DNA from: Actinostola sp. cb2023
Taxonomy: Eukaryota; Cnidaria; Anthozoa; Actiniaria; Actinostolidae
DNA length: 64,000 nucleotides
Assembly (NCBI GenBank): GCA_033675265.1
Contig: JAUJYZ010001423.1
Location: 1 to 64,000, forward strand
Direction: 5' to 3'
A program made the position numbers and the translations under genes. Of this stretch, positions 10,623 to 19,900 are shown piece by piece. The notes below the pieces were generated by a model, which was not told the origin of the DNA, searched no databases, and saw nothing but the letters and a program-made list of their open reading frames with translations. Numbering within the stretch: position 1 is the first letter of the stretch; every line of letters begins with the position of its first letter.

Positions 10623-11677
10623 AAGCTACTTGTAGCCTCTTCTTACGGCGTTTTATCCGAGGATTGGTTCCGAGGATATTGGGTTACCTGTGGTGGGGGT
10701 TAATTAACCGCGGGGGAATAAGGCGAGGGGGAGGAACGCCGAAAAGTAGAGGCTACGGACATCTTTGTAAAAATTTGAATTCCCCGTCAGCCCAGCAACG
10801 GGAAATGTGATTGGCTGAAAGGGAGTCATCTGTCAACGGGTTGTCATGTAAAGTACAGCGCTGGTTATTTTGAAGAGAAATACACAGATTTACTGAATGA
10901 ATGCGCCAAAGAACACGGTAATTGAAGATTTAAATCGATAACCGTTGGCGTTGAATCGGATGAATCCAACTATTAGTGATAAGCCCTTTGAACAGTATCG
11001 TGGAAGAACAACTGAAGTCAAATGAATTCTCTCTAAATGTCGTCGCCCTCTCTCTTCAAGAAGATGTCTTGGAGAAGATAAATCATATTCTCCGTGGAGA
11101 TGTAATTCGTCTTAAAATTTCCAAGGTGAATTTGCCGGCGTCGAACATAGTCAGTTCTGGATTTGATTTCCTGCCGACTTTTCCCTTGGCCGGTTTAGTA
11201 GGAGTTTCCTGCATGCTGATTTATCGAATTCGAAAATATTAAACTCTTACGGACTACATAATTTTGGCAATAGAATGACAACAGTAGAATAAACAACGTG
11301 AGAGCTTCGAGATGAATGAATGAAAACCTTTATTTAAACAGGGTATTCCCTTCAGTAACAAAACGTACTGATATCAATGGGAGCGCTAATATATAAATAT
11401 AAATATAAAGATATGGACAGAGGATTAATACTGATGTAAATAAACACGTTTTCTCGCGAAAACATATCAAGAGACGGAGCGATCGGCATTTTACAGGGTT
11501 ATCAGATTTCATGCTTGATTCAAATTTTTACAAAGATGTCCGTAGCCTCTACTTTTCGGCGTTCCTCCCCCTCGCCTTAGTCCCCCGCGGTTAATTAACC
11601 TCCACCACAGGTAACCCAATATCCTCGGAACCAATCCTCGGATAAAAAACGCCGTAAGAAGAGGCTACAAGTAGCTT
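10623..11677. mobile_element. Mutator-like element with long terminal inverted repeats
   Basis: AAGCTACTTGTAGCCTCTTC opens a 158-bp end (10623-10780) that is repeated inverted at 11518-11677 with only a few differences. The 10-bp direct repeat ACAACACGAT (10613-10622 and 11679-11688) flanks the element, with one extra base on the right. Long inverted ends with 8-11-bp duplications are typical of Mutator-like elements. The interior holds one 88-aa ORF and no recognisable transposase, so the element is non-autonomous. Confidence 0.75.
10976..11242 (+). CDS. Unknown 88-aa ORF carried inside the Mutator-like element
   Basis: The frame encodes an amphipathic N-terminal part (IVEEQLKSNEFSLNVVALSL, then DVLEKINHIL) and ends in a hydrophobic stretch, FLPTFPLAGLVGVSCMLIY, followed by basic RIRKY. 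That resembles a C-terminal membrane anchor. No family is recognised. Mutator-like elements often carry captured host exons, so this could be such a fragment. Confidence 0.3.
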   Translation: MISPLNSIVEEQLKSNEFSLNVVALSLQEDVLEKINHILRGDVIRLKISKVNLPASNIVSSGFDFLPTFPLAGLVGVSCMLIYRIRKY

Positions 11678-11693
11678 AACAACACGATTGTGA

Positions 11694-11978
11694 TTATAAT
11701 AAACAGATTCTACAGTTTTTTCTCATCTTTATTGTCATTGAATCGTCATGATGAATATTTACATACAACTGCATAGCTTTCTCTACTATATCATGATCAT
11801 CAAATATATTCATGGCAGCTTCTGTTGACGACAGAACGTACGATACAAGAACACTAATGCACAACAATGTCAACATTGCAAGAGACACGATCGACAAGAC
11901 CACTCCAAAAGTAGTATTTTGTGACATATACATTGTACTAACAACAAGTAAAAGGCAAAACAATACTAAATTTATCAT
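11694..11978 (-). CDS. Unknown two-segment membrane protein ORF, 94 aa
   Basis: It begins MINLVLFCLLLVVSTMYM and has a second hydrophobic segment, GVVLSIVSLAMLTLLCISVL, then a polar tail ending KMRKNCRICLL. This predicts one or two membrane spans. It starts 14 nt after the stop of the 11993-12424 ORF in a different frame. The pair could be exons, a bicistronic unit or a transposon-borne locus. No family is recognised. Confidence 0.35.
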   Translation of the reverse strand: MINLVLFCLLLVVSTMYMSQNTTFGVVLSIVSLAMLTLLCISVLVSYVLSSTEAAMNIFDDHDIVEKAMQLYVNIHHDDSMTIKMRKNCRICLL

Positions 11979-11992
11979 ATTTACCTCAATGT

Positions 11993-12424
11993 TTACGAGT
12001 TTAAATTACGTGTACTATGATTCTTTTGGTTGGCGACTGTTGTTGAACATTTCTTGTCGTCGTTCATCAAGGTCGAGGCTTCAGCTTGATCAGTCTGGTA
12101 TTCATCAGAATCGGAGTAGTACTTTTCAGTACAAGAGTTTATAGTCAAGTTTTTAGTCATAGTTTCGTCATTTGTAGTCATTTGTTTGCCATTTCTAGCC
12201 ATGAATTGCTCATATTTGCTCATATTTTGCTCATTTGATTTCATAGTTTGCTTTGATTTCTCTTTGATTGCTTTGAGTTCGCGGAACGGCCTGGTCCAAA
12301 ATCGCTCACTGACATCTTTTAGCGTAGGCCTACCGCGAACGGCGTATGCGTTTGTAAGCATAGTGAGCGTTTGGAGAAGTAGGTGATGAAGAACTTCAAG
12401 AGACATCGTTTCAATTTTTTTCAA
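11993..12424 (-). CDS. Unknown hydrophilic ORF, 143 aa
   Basis: The N-terminus is helix-prone (LEVLHHLLLQTLTMLTNAYA), then charged and Lys/Met/Asn-rich (KSKQTMKSNEQNMSKYEQFM), with an acidic middle (YYSDSDEYQTDQAEAS). It sits between the Mutator-like element and foldback element II. I see no nuclease, polymerase or transposase motif. Confidence 0.35.
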   Translation of the reverse strand: MKKIETMSLEVLHHLLLQTLTMLTNAYAVRGRPTLKDVSERFWTRPFRELKAIKEKSKQTMKSNEQNMSKYEQFMARNGKQMTTNDETMTKNLTINSCTEKYYSDSDEYQTDQAEASTLMNDDKKCSTTVANQKNHSTRNLNS

Positions 12425-12619
12425 ACCTCAGCAGTAAACTGAACTACGATCACTGAACCCAGCGAAGAACCGACTTTGGACCAATCGAATGACATGCTGC
12501 GGCTGTTTCTCGGTGTTGCAGATCACCAGATGACGTCATAATTCTTAATTCTTGCACATATTCTGTTGCATTTCTCGGTGTATATCGGATTTATATATAG
12601 TTTACTATGGGTACGGCAG

Positions 12620-13360
12620 TGACAAATGGACAAATTTTCAAGGTACGATGTCTTGCACTGACACGCTGACAAACTGACACATTCTGTCAGCAAACTGTCA
12701 GCTGACAAACTGACAAGATTTTCAAGCTACGATATCCTGCCTTGCACTGACACGCTGACACGCTGACAAACTGACACATTCTGTCAGCAAACTGTCAGCT
12801 GACAAACTGACAAGATTTTCAAGCTACGATATCCTGCCTTGCACTGACACGCTGACACGCTGACAAACTGACACATTCTGTCAGCAAACTGTCAGCTGAC
12901 AAACTGACAAGATTTTCAAGCTACGATATCCGGCCTTGCACTGACACGCTGACACGCTGACAAACTGACATATTCTGTCAGCAAACTGTCAGCTGACAAA
13001 CTGACAGATTCTGTCAGCAAACTGTCAGCTGACAAACTGACAAGATTTTCAAGCTACGATATCCCGCCTTGCACTGATACGCTGACACGCTGACAAACTG
13101 ACACATTCTGTCAGCAAACTGTCAGCTGACAAACTGACAGATTCTGTCAGCAAACTGTCAGCTGACAAACTGACAAGATTTTCAAGCTACGATATCCGGC
13201 CTTGCACTGACACGCTGACACGCTGACAAACTGACAGATTCTGTCAGCAAACTGTCAGCTGACAAACTGACAAGATTTTCAAGCTACGATATCCGGCCTT
13301 GCACTGACACGCTGACAAACTGACACATTCTGTCAGTAAACTGTCAGCACCGACAAACTG
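12620..13360 (+). repeat. Left CTGTCAG satellite arm of element II
   Basis: The roughly 120-bp higher-order unit is made of GACACGCTGACAAACTGACA, CTGTCAGCAAACTGTCAGCT and AAGATTTTCAAGCTACGATA. Internal CTGACAG/CTGTCAG words make each unit itself palindromic. Confidence 0.85.
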
Positions 13361-14157
13361 ACAGAAAATTATTATTTTAGTTTTAATAATTCTATGAATT
13401 AGTTCCGTAGCATGAAACTTGACGTACCATGCAATAAATATTGACAAATAACGCAATGTCTATGTATTCTGTGGACACATTTAGAGTATAATTTAATACT
13501 GTAGCAAGAAGATTCTCAATAGTATTTAGTTTTTTTTTAAACAACATTTACAACAAGCATTATAGCATGCAACTACACATGGTGGCCTTGATCGAGTTAT
13601 AAGGATTTACTCAACGTATTCATATGTGAGGTACCGCGTTTGTGCAGTCAGCACTCATTATTAGTATTAGTATTCATGATTGATTCTGCATGTGTTTTTT
13701 TCGCCAAATTCCAGACGATTCCCTTGTATGGTTTTCGATTTACTGAATTCTGTCACGCAATCTCGCATGACCTCGCGTATCCCGGGTTTGGGGAAAACTG
13801 CCTAGATTATATTTTGGAGATGATAAGGTCGTTTTACTGTTAATGCTTATAGACACTCTTTCTTTGTTCGCACCATACCCATCTGGAACTGTTTACCTGT
13901 ATCTGTTGTAACCTCTAGTGACACTAAAATATTCAAAGTCTCAGCAATGTCTGTAATCGCAGTGTGATGCTTCTTTGTAAACTATTGATATACTATTTAC
14001 CTATTACTTTGATAATTTTTGTAACATTGTTGTGTTATCTCGGGGCCGCCGCCCCTCCTGCCGGAATTAGCCACAGCTAAATGGCAGCATTAACGTTTAA
14101 AGATTAAAGATTTAGTTCATAGGTAAATCACTAAAACCAAAGAATGATGTAAAATAT

Positions 14158-14665
14158 CAGGGGCGTAGCTAGCCGGACGCAAGGACGCAAATGCGTCACT
14201 CGAAAATTTTTTGTTGAATAAAACAAGCAGCTTCTTTTAGAAAAAAGAAAAAGTGAAAAGAAAAAGAAAAAAGCCAAAGAAACAAGCAAGTTTTTTTTAT
14301 TTTATTAAATTGGGCTTTTTCAAGCATATAATTATTCGGAGTTAATTCGTAAAATAAAGTAGAAGTTGGTAAGATATGTATGGAAACTATTTTCAGAAGG
14401 CAGGAAATGCTATTTCAGAGACCCTATGCCTCAAACATTTTCGGGGGACATGCCCCCGATCCCCCCTAGCAGCTCGCGACTTCGCCGCTAGTCAGATATG
14501 TGCCTCCCAACAATTGCATCGAACCGAAATTATAGAAGGAATAGTAGGTGCTAAATTGAGTGAAGTCAAAAGTACATAACTAGTTATGTACTTCTGGCGA
14601 AGTGTATATATTTCGTGAATTTCACAATTTTGCGTCACGCCGGAAAAATCCTGGCTACGCCCCTG
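14158..14665. mobile_element. hAT-like MITE (CAGGGGCGTAGC ends) nested in element II
   Basis: It starts CAGGGGCGTAGCTAGCCGG, ends GGCTACGCCCCTG, and has a 5-bp flanking repeat AATAT (14153-14157 and 14666-14670). The inner block GGGGGACATGCCCCCGATC, then TTCGCCGCT, is shared with the element at 2974, so both belong to related families with 5-bp duplications. Confidence 0.75.
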
Positions 14666-15029
14666 AATATTAACGTGATTTTGGTCCGCCATGTTGGCAG
14701 TACAGTATTGATTTATCTCTCTTTCAGAAGAACTCCAATTGGTTTTATTACATACAGCCGAGGAACTTGCATTTACAGCAGTGCCCACCAAGAATATAGT
14801 TCATATTAATTGTCGCTATTATATAATCATCATCTAAACGAACCAGGCATATTATAACTGTACATTTAATCAATTAGCGTAGTTTTTCTTTTGTTATTTA
14901 TGCTATTTGGCTGTGAAGTTTGCGAAGTCTCTCAACCACTCGGTTTAGTAGACAACAAGTCTATCGGTCGTAGTTTCGGCCGCAAAAATGTACATTGCAG
15001 ATTAAGCATTGCGATGCGAGTTTATCATA

Positions 15030-15180
15030 TCGCGATACGAATTCGTCTCGATCGCGATACGATAAACTCCTCTCGCGATACGATACGATAAACTTTTCTC
15101 GCGATACGATCAACTCCTCTCCCGATACCGTAAACTTTTCTCGCGATACGATCAACTCGTATCGCGATGCGAGAAACGAT
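15030..15180 (+). repeat. TATCGCGA-type short tandem repeat
   Basis: Irregular repeats of CTCGCGATACGATAAACTCC lie within the interior of foldback element II. ORFs on both strands here are repeat artefacts. Confidence 0.7.
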
Positions 15181-15359
15181 ACGACACCTGGTAAGTTACT
15201 TTTGAGCGGTACTTTTGAGCGGTATTTAAAATATACTCTAAATGTGTCCACAGAATACATAGACATTGCGTTATTTGTCAATATTTATTGCATGGTACGT
15301 CAAGTTTCATGCTACGGAACTAATTCATAGAATTATTAAAACTAAAATAATAATTTTCT

Positions 15360-16135
15360 GTCAGTTTGTCGGTGCTGACAGTTTACTGACAGAATGTGTC
15401 AGTTTGTCAGCGTGTCAGTGCAAGGCAGGATATCGTAGCTTGAAAATCTTGTCAGTTTGTCAGCTGACAGCATATCAATAAATCCCCCATTAAAGTGTGC
15501 TGTTGCTCGGCCAGCTTTCCTATGTCCATATTTGGGCATTGTACTTACCATATTTGGAAACCCTGTAAATATTTTTCGCTTAAAAGTACGATTTTTATCG
15601 AAAAATCCATCCAAACTTACAGCAAATCGAGTAAATGAATGTAAACATGTACTCCATTTTGTAACACGGCCAAAAAGACTGGGAAACCTAACACAGGGGG
15701 ACCGGTAAACTCGAGCCCAGTCCCCGTAGCTGGTCTACGAAAAAAGCACAGATTTCTTGATATGTTTGCTGACAGAATCTGTCAGTTTGTCAGCTGACAG
15801 TTTGCTGACAGAATCTGTCAGTTTGTCAGCGTGTCAGCGTGTCAGTGCAAGGCCGGATATCGTAGCTTGTAAATCTTGTCAGTTTGTCAGCTGACAGTTT
15901 GCTGACAGAATGTGTCAGTTTGTCAGCGTGTCAGTGCAAGGCCGGATATCGTAGCTTGAAAATCTTGTCAGTTTGTCAGCTGACAGTTTGCTGACAGAAT
16001 CTGTCAGTTTGTCAGCGTGTCAGCGTGTCAGTGCAAGGCAGGATATCGTAGCTTGAAAATCTTGTCAGTTTGTCAGCTGACAGTTTGCTGACAGAATGTG
16101 TCAGTTTGTCAGCGTGTCAGTGCAAGACATCGTAC
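15360..16135 (-). repeat. Right CTGTCAG satellite arm of element II
   Basis: This is the inverse of the left arm. A unique insert at about 15468-15765 (CATATCAATAAATCCCCCAT to CTTGATATGTTTG) interrupts it, so the two arms differ by this insertion. Confidence 0.8.
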
Positions 16136-16289
16136 CTTGAAAATTTATCCATTTGTCACTGCCGTACCCATAGTAAACTATATATAAATCCGATATACAC
16201 CGAGAAATGCAACAGAATATGTGCAAGAATTAAGAATTATGACGTCATCTGGTGATCTGCAACACCGAGAAACAGCCCATGCTGCTGTC

Positions 16290-16350
16290 GGGCTTCCTGT
16301 GGCCGGGATGGAATGGACGGTCTAACCGGAAAAAAAGCCACAGGCAGCCC
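16290..16350. promoter_or_regulatory. 61-bp hairpin just upstream of THNSL2
   Basis: GGGCTTCCTGTGG (16290-16302) faces CCACAGGCAGCCC (16338-16350), 82 bp before the start codon. It falls where the 5' UTR or core promoter should be. The same words recur elsewhere (10340, 20612, 27903, 28411), so this is probably a repeat rather than a dedicated site. Confidence 0.35.
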
Positions 16351-16431
16351 AGCCGAGTAAAAAGGGGTTACGTTGCATGATGTAGTTGCTGTAATCATAC
16401 TTGACTTTGTTTTACCTCGTTTAAAACAAGC

Positions 16432-16886
16432 ATGAAGTTTAAAAGCACTCGTGGTCGAGTTTCTGACGTCACCTTTGAAGATGGAATATTTATGGGATGT
16501 GCGAGCGATGGAGGATTACTTATGCCTGAATTGATCCCCAAGCTTGACATCAAGACATGGGGAACATGGAAAGACCTTTCATACGTGGATCTCTCCGTAG
16601 AAATATTATCTCTGTTTATATCTGAGAGCGAAATCAGTAAGACTGAATTGAGAGGTACTTTGCTTGTTTGCACGTGACGTCATGGCGGCCATGTTGGTAC
16701 CATATTAAGATTAAGAAATTTAAGAAATTCTCGTTAGCTTTTCTTGTTTGGGAGCCCTTGTCGGTGTCACAGCCTCTCCTTCTTCTTCTTTTTTCCTTGC
16801 AATCAAAACCAAGTTCCTGGTATCAATCCTCTGACTGGATTGCCTAAGGTACCGTGAAACACCTGATTTTTTTTGGTTGATTAGAT

Positions 16887-16917
<31 letters not shown>

Positions 16918-19900
16918 GTAATTTTCTTGGGGGAATAGAGGGGGGGGTCCAAAAAAAATATTATGCTACTAAGGGGGGATTTAAAAAAAATTTCTCTGCC
17001 CCCCCCTATGGTATACATAATGAATGTAGCCTAAGTGCCGTGTTGTGCTGATTTGATAGGTGTACCGAGATCAGAGACATTTTCGAAATTCAAATCTATG
17101 GCACTTGTCACAAGGTATTTCGAAGCCCAAACAAAGCTAGGATAGTTTGACTCGTTTGAATTAATTGTTTACGTTAAACATTATACAAAAAATGACTGTC
17201 TTATTTAATTCTGTCTGGCTGCCGGACATCTAGATACTGCGATTTTTATTTTACAATAATACAGTGAAACCTGTATTATTAGCAGACACCCTAGGGGAAT
17301 AGTCTAGTGTCTGCTTAATACAGGGTGTCTGCTTATTAGAGGCTCCTTTAAAATGTACATCTGAATGTTCTCGGGTTGGGAGGCTGACAATAACAATATA
17401 ATGAATGTATGGGCTGTGCATGTGGCTGTTACAGAGATGTACATGTATATAGCCATTGTGGAGAGGTGGCCTACTGTACGCACAAGCTGTTTTGTGTTAG
17501 AGTCCTTTTCATATGAGTGGGAAGTAGTTACGGTACAGTTTCGTGCGGTGATGGTACCATGCCGTGATTGTGTGGTATCCAAGCATTCTGATTGGTTGAG
17601 TGATGATTTTGCATGCTGTGATTGATTGGTTAGAATGTCTTTAGGTCAATTTAGACTGCACAACTTTTGCCTACAACTGTCACACACAACTTGCTTGTGC
17701 ATGCTCAATCCATACATACAACACAAATTGCTTCCTGTAAATCAGCCTACAACTTGCTCACATCTGTTGTAAGCAAGTTGTATGCGATAGTTGTAGGCAA
17801 AAGTTGTGCTGTCTAAATCGGCTTTTTGATTCCGTACCTGGACGGTAACTCTGTGCCATAGGTTTCCCACTCATACATTTGTATGAAAACGACTCTAACT
17901 GTAGAGAAAATATTATTTGTGGAAAGTTTCATAAACAGAGTATTTTAAACTGGAAAAATAGAATTCCCTGCCTTGACCAATTTAAGTCCCATTTTCCACT
18001 GAAGTGATCATGGTGCATGTCTTTATTTTGTACTTTGAACCACAGCTACAAAGTGGTATTTATATAATTTATTGTACATAATAGGTAATAATATTCTACT
18101 TTATTGTTGATTCTTCTTAAACAGATATTGTTTCAAAAGCATATGGGAGCCAGTTCGTGTGTCCTATTCCACAACTTACAGATAATCTTTACATTCTGGA
18201 ACTCTTCCATGGCAAAACAAAAGCTTTTAAGGACATACCCTTGGCATTGGTTAGTCAATTTCTGGATTTCTTCCTTGAGAGACAAAATAAACATGTTACG
18301 CTCTTAGTAGTCACTTCTGGAGACACTGGAAGCGCAGCAATTGAAAGTGTCAGAAGATCAAAATACATTGACATTGTTGTCCTCTTTCCTAATGGATATT
18401 GCAATAAAGTCCAAGAACTCCAAATGACTACAGTACAGGATGATAATGTGCATGTATTTGCTGTTGAGGGGACATCTGACAATGCTGATGTACCCATGAA
18501 AGCGTGTTTGGTTGACAAAGAGTTTGTGGATGAATACAATTTAGGAAGTATCAATTCTATGAATATTGGGAGGATTGTGTCTCAAATCATCTACTATTTT
18601 TACGCCTATTTTCAAGTCTGCCAAAAAGTAGGAGAACCAGTTAAGATTGTTGTACCGACTGGTGGAATGGGAAACATTACAGGTAATATAATATTATAGC
18701 TACAGTAGATAATACACTATTTGTTGCACACTATATATGCACCTCATACTTAAAGTACTACATGTAGAATAAAGAATAGCATGTTACTAGACTGTACAGA
18801 CACACAGATGACTTCACAAAATCAAGCAATTCTCAAAATATTATATAAAACAAATAGATGTTTAGATGCATTTTGCTGTGCATCTGTACTCTTATACATG
18901 TAGATGCACAGAAGACGTCAAAATGTGGTGATTAACAACAGGTCTACCACTCGATTTTATCTCATGGCGTACTTTTTTAAAGTTCTATTTATATTACTAC
19001 ATTTTGACATCATGTGTGCATCTACACCACATGGAACCTATTTGTTTAGTACATGTATGTATTTCTAGTAATTATTATTTTCAAATGCTACATTATCTTA
19101 TCTTATTAGCTGGGTGTATTGCTCACAAGATGGGATTGCCCATTGCTCTTCAATCTGCAGTGAATGATAACAACAGCGTCTATAAGACTTTGACTACAGG
19201 CAAATTTGTTCAGGGTGAAACTGCAATCAAAACTTGGTCAACTGCAATGGATATACAGGTATTAATAAATTATTATTTATAAAATATTTGCAGTACAATG
19301 CATGCTCTGATTGGCTTGCAACTGTGAGGACATCAGAAGACAGACACCCACTCATCCAAAAATGGGAGGTTTCTTGGTGTTGCAGAACACCAGATGACGT
19401 TAGACAATGAACACAAAGAACGAGAAGAATGAACTTGAACCAAAACAATACCCTGCATACAAAGAAGCCTAACCAAGAATACAATGCTGACTGTAGCACC
19501 AAGAAACACCCCAAAAATGGGACAATGCATGAAATTTTCATCTGCTGAATTCGGCAACTTTTCAATATAATTTTCTCTGCTTGATAGCACATGAAGGGCA
19601 GTGTATGCCCATCATTTGAAGGCAAATACTGAGATTCAAGCACTTTTTTAAAACAGCTAATTGAAACCACCCTTGTTATAATTATAATATTTTAACTTAA
19701 TTTGGTTTCAGGTTCCCAGCAACATGGAAAGGATTTTGTATTTATTTTCAGATTCTAATGCTTCTCTTATCTCTGCATTGATGAAAGAATTTGAAGAGCA
19801 AGGAACAGTACAGCTCCCATTGGAATTAAAAGAAAAAGTGAGAAATGGTTTTTGCTTTATCAAACTGGAATCAATCATATCAATATTAAAAGACATAGAT

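Larger units (their letters stand above)
12501..16277. mobile_element. Foldback-type DNA transposon II (3.78 kb)
   Basis: The ends start GGCTGTTTCTCGGTGTTGCA at 12501 and close with the inverse at 16277. They are flanked by a perfect 8-bp direct repeat, CATGCTGC (12493-12500 and 16278-16285). The inverted arms are about 1 kb each (12501-13492 and 15232-16277) and consist mostly of GACAAACTGACA/CTGTCAGC tandem repeats. The interior (13493-15231) has no transposase ORF and contains a nested hAT-like MITE at 14158 and a TATCGCGA-type tandem array. An 8-bp duplication fits P- or hAT-type transposases; the arm structure matches Foldback/Galileo elements. It lies 154 bp upstream of the THNSL2 start codon. 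Confidence 0.8.

Noticed and set aside
12620..13360. Regular repeats that might suggest a CRISPR array
   Set aside because: This is a eukaryotic region, there are no unique spacers, units are contiguous and the array is mirrored in the opposite arm of a transposon.
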